From: Ferranicluibacter rubi
Lineage (GTDB): Bacteria; Pseudomonadota; Alphaproteobacteria; Rhizobiales; Rhizobiaceae
DNA length: 64,000 nt
Direction: 5' to 3'
Assembly: GCF_011603255.1 (NCBI RefSeq)
Contig: NZ_JAANCM010000002.1
Coordinates: 372,001 to 436,000, forward strand
Below the pieces are notes generated by a model, which saw only the letters and a program-made list of their open reading frames with translations, was not told where the DNA came from and did no database searches. The translations under genes and the position numbers were made by a program. Shown here piece after piece: positions 17,353 to 26,494 of the stretch (within the stretch, counting starts at the first letter, position 1; each line of letters begins with the position of its first letter).

Positions 17353-18186
17353 TCAGGCCAGCCGCTCCGCATGCCACCGCAGGTGATCGTCCATGAAGGT
17401 CGAGATGAAATAATAGGAGTGATCGTAGCGCTCCTGCATGCGCAGCGTCAGGGCGATGCCGGTGCCTTTGATCGCCTCCTCGAACAGCCACGGGCGCAGG
17501 CCGCTTTCGAGGAACCCGTCGGCCGTACCCTGGTCGATCAGGAATTCCGGGAAGCGCGCGCCGTCTTCGACCAGCGCGCAGGCATCATAAGCGCGCCAGG
17601 CGGCCTTGTCCGCCCCGAGATATTTCTCGAAGGCGCCCATAGACCAATCGGCCGTCGAGGGCTGGACGATGGGGGCGAAGGCCGAGCAGCTGCGGAAACG
17701 CTCCGGGTTCTTCAAGGCGATCGTCATCGCGCCGTGTCCGCCCATGGAGTGGCCGAAGATGCCCTGACGGTTCATGTCCGTGCGGAATTGCGAGGCGATC
17801 AGCGCCGGCAGTTCCTGCGTGATGTAGGTCTCCATGCGGTAGTGGCGCGCCCAGGGTTCCTGTGTCGCATCGAGATAAAAGCCGGCACCCTTGCCCATCT
17901 GCCAGTTCGCCGCTTCGTCGGCAACGTCGTCGCCTCGCGGGCTGGTATCCGGGCAAACGATGATGAGGCCGAGTTCGGCCGCAAGCCGGCGGTACTCGCC
18001 TTTATCCATCACGTTGGCGTGGCTGCAGGTCAGACCTGAGAGGTACCAGACGACCGGGCAGGGCTGGCTGACGGCCTGCGGCGGCACGAAAACGGCAAAG
18101 GTCATATCGCAGTCGCAGGCTTCCGAGCGATGCGAATAGACGCCTTGCATGCCACCGAAGGCGACGTTTTGGGACAGGACTTTCAT
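17353..18186 (-). CDS. fghA: S-formylglutathione hydrolase
   Basis: Esterase-D family enzyme (277 residues) that hydrolyses S-formylglutathione to formate and glutathione, the second step of glutathione-dependent formaldehyde oxidation. The triad is visible as Ser147 (Gly-His-Ser-Met-Gly-Gly), Asp223 and His256 (Asp-His-Ser-Tyr-Tyr). The first-step enzyme is encoded four genes upstream on the same strand. The start has GGGAGTCTCCC-like sequence upstream. Confidence 0.95.
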   Translation of the reverse strand: MKVLSQNVAFGGMQGVYSHRSEACDCDMTFAVFVPPQAVSQPCPVVWYLSGLTCSHANVMDKGEYRRLAAELGLIIVCPDTSPRGDDVADEAANWQMGKGAGFYLDATQEPWARHYRMETYITQELPALIASQFRTDMNRQGIFGHSMGGHGAMTIALKNPERFRSCSAFAPIVQPSTADWSMGAFEKYLGADKAAWRAYDACALVEDGARFPEFLIDQGTADGFLESGLRPWLFEEAIKGTGIALTLRMQERYDHSYYFISTFMDDHLRWHAERLA

Positions 18187-18219
18187 GGGAGACTCCCTTA
18201 GGGCAAACCGGACGATGCG

Positions 18220-18885
18220 TTAAAGCAGGGCGACCGCAGCATTGACCGCCACGGCGATGAGCACGGTGTTGAAGAAGTAGGAGATGATGGCGTGCAGCAG
18301 GTTGATCTTGCGCATCGCCGTCGTGTTGATCGCGACATCCGATGTCTGCGCCGTCATGCCGATGACGAAGGAGAAATAGAGGAAATCGAAAATCCCCGGC
18401 ATATCAGTGCCCGGAAAGTCCAGCCCGCGGCGATCGCCGTTCTCTCCCGCACTGATATCGGAAAGCTCCGGGCTCCAGTAACGGTGCGCATAATGGATGG
18501 CCGCCATCGTATGCACCGTCAGCCAGCCGAGCGCCACGGAGGCGAAGGCGAGGATCTGGTCGGCGGGCGGTGCGCCGTCTTTTTCGTTCAACGCCTGAAA
18601 CAGGGAGACGAGGCAGATGACGACGGCGGCGAGTGTGACGCCGAGGATGACGATCTCCGGCTCGTCCGTACCGGCAGCGTTCTCCTTGAGATAGGCGCCG
18701 CTGAGCTTCGGAATACGGATCGCGATCATCACGAGGTAGACGAGGAAGAAGAGAACGGCGGCAAGTTCGATCGCGAAGCGCTCGCTTTCGATGAAGCCGA
18801 TCGGCAGCGACAGCGCAGCAACGGCGGCACCCAACGTAAAGGGCAGGTGGCGCCGGGGGATCAGCCCGCTGCTCGCGCGGGCCAT
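18220..18885 (-). CDS. DUF1345 family membrane protein
   Basis: Predicted inner-membrane protein (221 residues) with about five hydrophobic segments. The DUF1345-type segment Trp-Leu-Thr-Val-His-Thr-Met-Ala-Ala-Ile-His-Tyr-Ala-His-Arg-Tyr is in the middle, and Asp-Phe-Leu-Tyr-Phe-Ser-Phe-Val-Ile-Gly-Met-Thr follows. Function is unknown; the family looks channel-like. The start at 18885 is just after the UPF0178 gene stop. Longer frames extend into that gene and are rejected. Confidence 0.85.
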   Translation of the reverse strand: MARASSGLIPRRHLPFTLGAAVAALSLPIGFIESERFAIELAAVLFFLVYLVMIAIRIPKLSGAYLKENAAGTDEPEIVILGVTLAAVVICLVSLFQALNEKDGAPPADQILAFASVALGWLTVHTMAAIHYAHRYWSPELSDISAGENGDRRGLDFPGTDMPGIFDFLYFSFVIGMTAQTSDVAINTTAMRKINLLHAIISYFFNTVLIAVAVNAAVALL

Positions 18886-18889
18886 CGCC

Positions 18890-19333
18890 TCAGGCCTGCT
18901 TCGCCCGACGGCAGAGCCGGTCGAGCGTTTCGAGAAAGGCCGAACGGTCGCGGGCCGTGAAGGCAGCATTGAAGCCGCGGCTTTCGCCGGTCTCGCGAAG
19001 ATGCGCGCCGAGATCCCGCATGGCGGTTGCCATGCCGATATTCGCGACATCGAAGACGCGGCCCGTTGGCCCGGTCACCAGCGCGCCCTTGGCAACGCAG
19101 CGCCCGGCCAGAGGTACGTCGGCCGTGATGACGACATCACCCGGGCCCGCGCGTTCCGCAATCCAGTCGTCCGCCGCGTCGAACCCGGCCGACACGATGA
19201 CATTGGTGACCATCGGATCGCGCGACGGACGAAGCCCGGAATTGGCAACCAGCGTCACCGGCATATTGTGCCGCTCGGCGACCTTGAGAATCTCGGGCTT
19301 GACGGGGCAGGCATCGGCATCGACGTAGATCAT
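18890..19333 (-). CDS. UPF0178 (YaiI/YqxD) family protein
   Basis: Conserved 147-residue protein with a PIN-like fold family signature Met-Ile-Tyr-Val-Asp-Ala-Asp-Ala-Cys-Pro-Val-Lys at the N-terminus and Asp-Val-Val-Ile-Thr-Ala-Asp-Val-Pro-Leu-Ala in the middle. A nuclease-like role is suspected for the family but not established. It overlaps the upstream GNAT gene by 4 nt. Confidence 0.9.
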   Translation of the reverse strand: MIYVDADACPVKPEILKVAERHNMPVTLVANSGLRPSRDPMVTNVIVSAGFDAADDWIAERAGPGDVVITADVPLAGRCVAKGALVTGPTGRVFDVANIGMATAMRDLGAHLRETGESRGFNAAFTARDRSAFLETLDRLCRRAKQA

Positions 19334-19811
19334 GAGATGTCCGTGGATCGGGGTGAGGCGGGCCGCAGCATGTCGACATGCAGAATGCCGTCTTCGAGAT
19401 ACTCGTCGGATGTCACGACGAAGCCGAAACCGGTGTAGAATGCGCGCAGATGGCTCTGCGCCGAAAGCGCGATCGGTACGCTCGGAAATGTCGTGTCGCA
19501 GGCAGAGACCGCCTCGCGCATCAGGGCGTCTCCGAGCCGTCTGCCACGATGATCCGGTGAAACGACGACGCGGCCGATGCGGACCGGGTCGCCCGACTGC
19601 TGCGGTTCGATCAGTCGGGCGGACGCGACGAGCGCATCGCCCTCGATCAGCCGCAGGTGCAATGCGGCCGAATCCTTGCCGTCGAGTTCCGGGTAGGGGC
19701 ATGTCTGCTCCACCACGAACACATCGACCCGCATTTTCAACAGCGCATACAGGTCGGCTGCGGACAGGGCGTCCATCGTCCGCAGGTCGACCTTATAGGC
19801 GGTTGACGACA

Positions 19812-19812
<1 letters not shown>
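19330..19812 (-). CDS. GNAT-family N-acetyltransferase (ElaA-like)
   Basis: Acetyl-CoA-dependent acyltransferase (160 residues). The acetyl-CoA loop Val-Ser-Pro-Asp-His-Arg-Gly-Arg-Arg-Leu-Gly is at about residues 88-98, and the N-terminal Leu-Lys-Met-Arg-Val-Asp-Val-Phe-Val-Val-Glu-Gln matches the ElaA subgroup. Substrate unknown. Its ATG shares one base with the end of the formaldehyde dehydrogenase gene, so it is probably co-translated. Confidence 0.88.
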
Positions 19813-20939
<1,127 letters not shown>

Positions 20940-20992
20940 GAAATGTCTCCTGGATTTGAAGGTCTTGGTTGGTCGTGGCGTCACGCGGACCA

Positions 20993-21012
20993 AAGTCCCC
21001 GATTCGGGGCTT
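20993..21012 (-). terminator. Hairpin between xre and adhC
   Basis: On the minus strand AAGCCCCG-AAT-CGGGG(A)CTT followed by TGG. A short GC-rich stem with one bulge lies just after the regulator stop. It could terminate or attenuate readthrough into adhC. The T-tract is poor. Confidence 0.4.
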
Positions 21013-21017
21013 GCGTT

Positions 21018-21413
21018 TCAGATACCCTTTAGGACGCGGCGAAGCGAGGTCTCAAGCACGTCTATCGCCTTGCCGGTCTGCGCATGCAACGCCTTGGCGG
21101 TGGCCAGCTCATCGAGCAGGGACTGAACGGCCGATGGTGAAAGCATGACGCCGGAGGGTTCCGCGATGCCGGCACTGAGCCATTTCGGCGTCACGCCCAG
21201 CAGGTCGGCGAGCAGCGCCAGCTTTTCGCCCTCCGGCTCGCTCCGGTCGCGTTCCCAGTCCGAAACCATGTCGGGCGAAATGGCAAGACGTTCCGCGAGA
21301 TCCGCAAGGCTGAGGTTGAGCGCGCCCCGAGCGCGGAAGAGCCGCCCACCGGGCGTATCCGTGTCGCGCGGCTGCCGCAGCATTGCCATCATGGCTTCCG
21401 TCGATACGCGCAT
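21018..21413 (-). CDS. XRE-family helix-turn-helix regulator
   Basis: Small DNA-binding protein (131 residues). The HTH_3 domain spans about 24-79, with Leu-Ser-Leu-Ala-Asp-Leu-Ala-Glu-Arg-Leu and Ser-Asp-Trp-Glu-Arg-Asp-Arg typical of Cro/CI-like repressors. The C-terminal 45 residues form a predicted helix. Its position directly before adhC suggests control of the formaldehyde genes, or only readthrough; neither is shown. It is divergent from the DMT transporter. Confidence 0.85.
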   Translation of the reverse strand: MRVSTEAMMAMLRQPRDTDTPGGRLFRARGALNLSLADLAERLAISPDMVSDWERDRSEPEGEKLALLADLLGVTPKWLSAGIAEPSGVMLSPSAVQSLLDELATAKALHAQTGKAIDVLETSLRRVLKGI

Positions 21414-21656
21414 GGCGTTCTCCCTGATCGCGCTCCGGTGCCGCTCCGTATCCGTTGTAATGACGCGTTGACCACCACGTCGAAACCCGTTCCTGAACGC
21501 ACATGCCCGGAGCCTTCCATATGCCTGAGCCTACAGTCGCGACCGGGAAAGAAAAGAGCCTGCAGCGTCAATTATCTGTCGAGACACGCCTTGCGGAAAA
21601 CCGTGCGAGGGCATTGCCATAAGCACGTCCGACACCGGACCTGGAGCCTGATTCGC

Positions 21657-22595
21657 ATGACACGTCTATCTTCGTCCGCTCCACCCGCAACGGTCCTGCC
21701 GGCCACGGTCATGCAGGGAGTCCTGCTGCTGCTCGCCGCCATGATGATCCTGCCCTGCATGGATGCCATCGCCAAATATATGGCCGTCGAACTCGGCATG
21801 TCGCCGGCGCAGGTGACGTTCTACCGGTTCTTCTTCCAGCTCGTCGCGACGCTGCCCATGCTGCTGCGGCTCGGTGGCCAAAAGGCCCTCGTGCCGCAGA
21901 GGCCGTGGTACAACATGCTGCGCGGCATTCTGCTCGCGGCGGCATCGCTGTTCTTCTTCGTGTCGGTCAAATACATGCCGCTCGCCGACGTGTTCGCGAT
22001 CTATTTCGTCGAGCCGTTCATCCTCACCTGCCTGTCGGCCCTCATCCTCGGCGAGAAGGTCGGCTGGCGGCGGTGGGTGGCGATCGGGATCGGCTTCTTC
22101 GGCGCGATGATCGTCATCCAGCCGAGCTTTCAGGTGTTCGGCCTCACCGCGCTGATGCCGGTGGCCTGCGCCTTTCTCTTCGCCTGCTATCTCCTGATGA
22201 ACCGCGCCTCCGGCGCTGCCGACAGCCCGCTCGCCATGCAGACCTTCGCCGGTGTCGGCGGCACATTGTTCATGATAGCGACGATTGGCATCGGCCATGG
22301 CATGGGCGCTGCCGATTTCGTGCCATCGCTGCCGCATACGCCGCTCGGCTGGGTGCTCGTCATCGCGCTCGGCACGATCTCCGGCTACGGGCACCTCATG
22401 GTGGTGAAAGCGTTCCGGGCCGCGCCCGCCTCGGTGCTGGCGCCGCTGCATTATTTCGAGATCATCGCGGCAACCGCGCTCGGCTATCTCGTCTTCGGCG
22501 AGTTCCCGACGGCTTCCAAGTGGCTCGGCGTCGCCATCATCGTCGGGTCCGGCCTGTTCATGATCTGGCGGGAGCGTCGCCAGCCGGCGCACTGA
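21657..22595 (+). CDS. DMT-superfamily (EamA) transporter
   Basis: Ten-helix drug/metabolite transporter (312 residues) with two EamA repeats, the first containing Val-Thr-Phe-Tyr-Arg-Phe-Phe-Phe-Gln and Phe-Ala-Ile-Tyr-Phe-Val-Glu-Pro. Substrate unknown. The ATG at 21657 is preceded by CTGGAGCCTGATTCGC. The 3' end overlaps the convergent lipB gene by 38 nt. Confidence 0.88.
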   Translation: MTRLSSSAPPATVLPATVMQGVLLLLAAMMILPCMDAIAKYMAVELGMSPAQVTFYRFFFQLVATLPMLLRLGGQKALVPQRPWYNMLRGILLAAASLFFFVSVKYMPLADVFAIYFVEPFILTCLSALILGEKVGWRRWVAIGIGFFGAMIVIQPSFQVFGLTALMPVACAFLFACYLLMNRASGAADSPLAMQTFAGVGGTLFMIATIGIGHGMGAADFVPSLPHTPLGWVLVIALGTISGYGHLMVVKAFRAAPASVLAPLHYFEIIAATALGYLVFGEFPTASKWLGVAIIVGSGLFMIWRERRQPAH

Positions 22596-23313
22596 CGGTC
22601 GTGTCTGTCACCGTCGGCCCGAAGACGGCCTCGAACGCATCCCGAAGCCGCATATCGGCATCCTCCATCATCACCGGCAGGCCGAGATCGACGAGGCTGG
22701 TGACGCCATGCCCGCGAATGCCGCAAGGCACGATGCCGCCGAAATGGTCGAGGTCGGGATCCACATTCAGTGAAAGCCCATGAAAGCTCACCCAGCGGCG
22801 CAGCCGGATGCCGATCGCGGCGATCTTGTCTTCCGCCGGCGTGCCATCGTGCAGCGGCGCCTTTTCCGGCCGGCGCACCCAGACGCCGACGCGATCCTCG
22901 CGCCGCTCGCCGGTGACGTTCATGCTGGAGAGCGTGCGGATGACGAGATCCTCGAGCGCTGCCACGAAGGCACGAACGTCCTGCCGCCGGCGCTTGAGGT
23001 CGAGCATGACATAGACCACGCGCTGCCCCGGCCCATGATAGGTATACTCGCCGCCGCGCCCTGTCGCGTAGACCGGGAAGCGGTCGGGCATCACGAGATC
23101 GGCCGCATCGGCACTCGTGCCGGCGGTATAGAGCGGCGGATGCTCGACCAGCCAGACGAGTTCGTCGGCTTCACCGGCGGCAATGGCCGCCACCTCGCGC
23201 TCCATGGTCTCCACGGCCGCCTCATAGGGCACGAGGCCCTCCGCGATCCGCCACCGAACCGGAGGACAGTCGTCCCCGGCAAAAAAACGACTGTCGAGAG
23301 CGTCGCGCTGCAT
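22558..23313 (-). CDS. lipB: Octanoyltransferase LipB
   Basis: Transfers octanoate from acyl carrier protein to lipoyl domains (251 residues). The signature [12 protein letters not shown] is at 86-97, the catalytic pair is Lys163 (Asp-Lys-Ile-Ala-Ala-Ile-Gly) and Cys197 (Val-Pro-Cys-Gly-Ile). Its C-terminal tail overlaps the convergent DMT gene. Confidence 0.95.
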   Translation of the reverse strand: MQRDALDSRFFAGDDCPPVRWRIAEGLVPYEAAVETMEREVAAIAAGEADELVWLVEHPPLYTAGTSADAADLVMPDRFPVYATGRGGEYTYHGPGQRVVYVMLDLKRRRQDVRAFVAALEDLVIRTLSSMNVTGERREDRVGVWVRRPEKAPLHDGTPAEDKIAAIGIRLRRWVSFHGLSLNVDPDLDHFGGIVPCGIRGHGVTSLVDLGLPVMMEDADMRLRDAFEAVFGPTVTDTTVSAPAGDAPARS

Positions 23314-23532
23314 GGTCTGTCCTGAATATGCTGCGGTCGGCGCGAAGCGATCTCATGCCGTGCAGGCTCATTGGAGTAAAAATCAGCGACGGCTCTTGCG
23401 AAAAGCGATCCGGCTAACCGATCAGCCCTGTAGATGGGGCGTGTTCACCAAGGGTTAAAGGCGGATTTCCGGGCTCTGTCCACAGACCTCCGAAATAGTT
23501 TTCACCACCGCCAACTTTTCCGCATTACGCCC

Positions 23533-23560
23533 TTGTGCCCCCCAAATCCTTTTGCTAAAC
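23533..23560 (+). promoter_or_regulatory. Candidate promoter of tRNA-Leu
   Basis: TTGTGC (23533-23538), 16-nt spacer, CTAAAC (23555-23560). This is about 35 nt before the mature tRNA 5' end, the usual place for a stable-RNA promoter. Confidence 0.45.
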
Positions 23561-23595
23561 GCACCCCTGCCGGAGCAATTCGGCTCTACCACGAT

Positions 23596-23680
23596 GCGGT
23601 CGTGGCGGAATTGGTAGACGCGCAGCGTTGAGGTCGCTGTGGGGCAACCCGTGGAAGTTCGAGTCTTCTCGACCGCACCA
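23596..23680 (+). tRNA. tRNA-Leu (anticodon GAG)
   Basis: Acceptor stem GCGGTCG / CGACCGC (23596-23602 and 23670-23676), discriminator A and encoded CCA (23677-23680). The anticodon stem is CAGCG/CGCTG with loop TTGAGGT, so the anticodon is GAG. The D-arm carries GGCGGAATTGGTAGA, and there is a long class II variable arm as expected for leucine. It is the integration site of the adjacent island: its last 17 nt with the following terminator recur at 26399. Confidence 0.95.
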
Positions 23681-23718
23681 AAAGAAACCGGCTTATGCCG
23701 GTTTTTTTGTGCCTTGTC
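23664..23718 (+). repeat. Left attachment repeat (attL-like)
   Basis: 55-nt direct repeat spanning the tRNA-Leu T-arm end, acceptor 3' strand, CCA and terminator through GTGCCTTGTC. The right copy differs at two positions (23673 C/G and 23696 T/C). Confidence 0.85.
23685..23708 (+). terminator. Terminator of tRNA-Leu
   Basis: Stem AAACCGGC / GCCGGTTT with loop TTAT (23685-23704) and a run of seven T (23702-23708). Confidence 0.9.
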
Positions 23719-23869
23719 ATTCGGCCGGTCGCTGGGAGTCCGATTTCCAGACCCTGTACGGCGACACAAACTCTCTCTTTATATTCGCTGCATTGAGAGC
23801 CAGCATTCATCGCTCCCTTCGCAGGTATGGAAATCGTTCGGACTTACTAAAAGTGGCGGTAATATTGCG

Positions 23870-24154
23870 TTAAATACTATTTAGTGATGCGCGGCCGAAC
23901 CGCATCTTGCCGGCGCGATCCACCGCGATCATGTCCCCGTCGCAGATCCCCTCACGCGTGAGGCTGTGGCCGGAGACGCGCCACCAGAAGGTGGAGGGCT
24001 CGTGCCGCACGATCCACGCAATCGGATCGACCACGTCCTCCAGATCATCGGCGGGCGGCGAGGGAAAGCCGGCCGGCACCCTGAGGCTGGAAACCTTGAC
24101 GACAGAGCGCACGTAATCGAGCGCAATCGGCGACAGCGTCGGGTGCTGGAGCAT
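23870..24154 (-). pseudogene. umuD-like S24 peptidase, 3'-truncated
   Basis: The 94-residue product matches the N-terminal half of UmuD/LexA-type autoproteases: Val-Pro-Ala-Gly-Phe-Pro-Ser-Pro contains the Ala-Gly self-cleavage site (near 28-29) and Ser-Gly-His-Ser-Leu carries the nucleophile serine. The sequence stops shortly after Asp-Gly-Asp-Met-Ile-Ala-Val-Asp-Arg, so the catalytic lysine region is missing; UmuD is normally about 140 residues. No umuC follows. The start at ATG 24154 is chosen; the TTG at 24214 falls inside the SOS box. Confidence 0.75.
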
Positions 24155-24205
24155 GACGAATGAGATCCGATGTTTGTGTGTCCGGAAGCGTTGATGGGCG
24201 CTTTC

Positions 24206-24220
24206 GTTCTGCAAATGTTC
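24206..24220 (-). promoter_or_regulatory. LexA (SOS) box upstream of truncated umuD
   Basis: GTTC-TGCAAAT-GTTC on the plus strand, that is GAAC-N7-GAAC toward the gene: an exact match to the alphaproteobacterial LexA consensus, 52 nt before the ATG. Confidence 0.8.
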
Positions 24221-24340
24221 TCACTGGGCGGAGGAGTCAAGGGGGAGATCACTCCAAGGAACACGCAGCACGCCCGGCAATGCGTGCGACATCGATTCGG
24301 CGATCACCGGGATATAGAAAAACAATAGTCAATGCTCCTT

Positions 24341-26167
24341 CTAGAATAGTTCAGACATCAAGTTAAATAGTTTCTCAAGTATCTGGCGTAAACGGCTGGC
24401 TGCCTCCGGAGAAGTCAGAATATTAGTGCTGACGCCATAGCCTATTGACGTGATCGCGCTGCCGACGAAGCCTGCCAATGCTAGGAGACCTTTCGTCGTT
24501 TTCTTTCGCTTCACCTCGCCTGATTTGGCTGAGACGACTTGGATTGCTCTCGCCTCGTTTAGTTCAACTGCCAAGTATTCGCCTGTTCTGACAGCAGGTT
24601 CTGTTAACACGTTCTCGGCGTCACTACTTCTAAAGGCTTTCGATGCTACATCCGCAATTTCTTGAATTGCCGCTTCGGACATCTTGTCAGGGTCAGGCAG
24701 CGGTGCCGGTAGGGGAGCTTGTGCGTCGAGAGGCGCTGGTTGGGCCGGCTGAAGTCGAGGCCTGAGTGCCTCATGGTTTGTGCACAGCTTGTGCAATCCG
24801 TTACGGGTACTGCCAGGCCAGCTTACGTCTTCATCCATATCGAGGTATGAGCGAATGTCATCTATGCTATCTGACAAGATATACCAAGAAGCAGGTCTTG
24901 CAGAAACCTGGTCGATGAAATGTGATAGATCAAATCTGATCGCGGCACCTAGGTTGTTCGGAAGCGAATGAAAAGCATCCAACAACTTCTTCGCGAGTGT
25001 CTCTTGTGCTTCAAGTCGTCTATTCAAGTCAAATTCATCAGGGAATGGTGGTGACGCGCTAGGAGGGCTGTCTTTCGCAGTGATCATGCCGTCTTCAACA
25101 ACTGCAGCCATCGGAGTGGCTGCAATGATTCGGCGTTTAACTTCGTCATTATCGGGAGGAGAGAGTTTGTCTTTTAATGATTGAAGGAGTTTTATAAGTT
25201 CAGGGTCACTGCGAAGCCCGTTCCATTTACGCAAGTCAGCGTATTGAGTCTCCATGAATCCATAAGGCAGCTTGGAATTGTCTAGACGAACGTGGATTAG
25301 TTTTTTCTCTGCTTGCGCACGAGAGGCTTCTTCAGTGACTGCAGCCGATTGTACACTGAAAACTGTCCATAATGTTAAAACAACTTTAGTCTCAGTGATT
25401 TTGTTGTCAATTGCCTCCCGCCAGTTGTCTCCAATCGCAATGTCCTGATCCCACCACGCCGAAATGCCCTCATCCAGCAAAATTGCTTTAATGAGTTTTG
25501 CAGTTTCTAGATCTTGGTGGGCGTAAGAAATAAAGACACTATGCTGCATATTTGGTGCAGCCTGCTCCATAGCAGGGTTTTTCTCATCTTCTGCAAAGCT
25601 CTCGGATGGTTCCTCTACGATTGCCCAGTGGCTCGGATACTCAAGGCCGTTTGGTAAAACAATCCCGGTGTCTCCAATCATCTCGTTAATTTGTCGTTGA
25701 TTCAGACCGTCAGCAAAAGCAGTAACGTCATGGTACCTTTCGGAAGAGATCTTTGCACCAGCTAATCGTGCTTTTGATAAATTCGCACCAACTAAGTATA
25801 CATTCGATAGATCTACGCCTCGAAGGTCAGACTTTCTTAGGTCGCACTGGTCAAGCGATGCGTGGTGTAGATTTGTTCCCTTCATATCTGAGTTTGCCAT
25901 GGTTGCGGTCGAAGCTTTTGCAAAACTCATATCAGCGTCAGTAAGCTTGGTACCAACCATTTGAGCGCCCATGAGGATTGAGTGTGTTAAATCCGCTCCT
26001 TCGAGATTGGCGCCGGTTAGAAGCGCTCCCCGAAGGTTCATGTACGCTAAATCAAGACCGCGAAGATCCGCGTTCTTGAGGCTCGGCACAAAGTACCGTT
26101 CCTCCCGCCGAGCATTCCATGCTTCGCTCCCCTGTTTCACCCACCTCATGTGTGTAGCGTTAGCCAT
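24341..26167 (-). CDS. Pentapeptide-repeat TIR-domain protein (putative immune effector)
   Basis: 608 residues. Pentapeptide repeats (A-D/N-L-x-x type) span about 31-140. A TIR domain starts at Ser-Val-Phe-Ile-Ser-Tyr-Ala (210-216) and ends near Ala-Asp-Leu-Arg-Lys-Trp (310-315); Glu279/Glu280 align with the NADase glutamate, though the usual preceding Trp is Ala. A linker with a Pro/Ala-rich stretch (474-494) leads to a hydrophobic segment (560-584) and a short amphipathic tail. ATG 26167 is chosen because Met-Ala-Asn-x-x-His-x-x-x-x-Lys-Gln-Gly is a common start of pentapeptide proteins; ATG 26176 or TTG 26248 are alternatives. AT-rich codon use unlike neighbours marks transfer. TIR proteins of this kind are often NAD-degrading phage defences; that role is inferred. 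Confidence 0.85.
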   Translation of the reverse strand: MANATHMRWVKQGSEAWNARREERYFVPSLKNADLRGLDLAYMNLRGALLTGANLEGADLTHSILMGAQMVGTKLTDADMSFAKASTATMANSDMKGTNLHHASLDQCDLRKSDLRGVDLSNVYLVGANLSKARLAGAKISSERYHDVTAFADGLNQRQINEMIGDTGIVLPNGLEYPSHWAIVEEPSESFAEDEKNPAMEQAAPNMQHSVFISYAHQDLETAKLIKAILLDEGISAWWDQDIAIGDNWREAIDNKITETKVVLTLWTVFSVQSAAVTEEASRAQAEKKLIHVRLDNSKLPYGFMETQYADLRKWNGLRSDPELIKLLQSLKDKLSPPDNDEVKRRIIAATPMAAVVEDGMITAKDSPPSASPPFPDEFDLNRRLEAQETLAKKLLDAFHSLPNNLGAAIRFDLSHFIDQVSARPASWYILSDSIDDIRSYLDMDEDVSWPGSTRNGLHKLCTNHEALRPRLQPAQPAPLDAQAPLPAPLPDPDKMSEAAIQEIADVASKAFRSSDAENVLTEPAVRTGEYLAVELNEARAIQVVSAKSGEVKRKKTTKGLLALAGFVGSAITSIGYGVSTNILTSPEAASRLRQILEKLFNLMSELF

Positions 26168-26398
26168 CAGTTCCATCCCGAGTTCATTAGCGAAACTGAG
26201 AATGCGGATCGCCGATAGACTAACTGATAGCCTCTTCGCTGGATTCAACCAAGCGTAGCCTATTAACTACCAAACGTTTTATTCTAGAATCAGGAAGTTC
26301 TGTAGAGCTGCCTGTGTTTGCGAGACAAAATGCACTACATCTGATCCCCAGCGGGACTATAAGTATGTGCTTTAATTGCTGTAAATTCGATCCAAGGA

Positions 26399-26453
26399 TC
26401 TTCTCGAGCGCACCAAAAGAAACCGGCTTACGCCGGTTTTTTTGTGCCTTGTC
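26399..26453 (+). repeat. Right attachment repeat (attR-like)
   Basis: Second copy of the 55-nt tRNA-Leu end repeat. It includes the hairpin with seven T (26420-26443). On the minus strand the same hairpin is followed by TTTCTTTT and can terminate the deformylase-like gene. Only the tRNA 3' tail is present, so it is not a tRNA gene. A 12-nt inverted repeat GATCCAAGGATC (26389-26400) abuts its left edge. Confidence 0.85.
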
Positions 26454-26494
26454 CATTGGGTTAGACCCAATGATGCCATTGGCTGGCACCTTCA

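Larger units (their letters stand above)
23664..26453. mobile_element. 2.7-kb genomic island at tRNA-Leu, without integrase
   Basis: The interval is bounded by a 55-nt direct repeat with two mismatches (23664-23718 and 26399-26453) that covers the tRNA 3' end, CCA and terminator. This is the classic product of tyrosine-recombinase integration at a tRNA. The interior is visibly AT-richer than the flanks, mainly 24.3-26.4 kb. It contains a truncated umuD-like gene and a pentapeptide-TIR gene but no recombinase, so it is immobile or a deletion remnant. Confidence 0.8.

Noticed and set aside
24339-26289. TTCTAGAA at both ends of the TIR gene (24339-24346 and 26282-26289)
   Set aside because: An 8-nt palindrome in AT-rich DNA is easily chance; one copy overlaps the stop codon and they are not symmetric to the island ends.
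26381-26453. Possible second tRNA-Leu gene at the right island edge
   Set aside because: Only the last part of the T-arm/acceptor strand and CCA is present, with no D-arm or anticodon arm; it is the duplicated attachment site.
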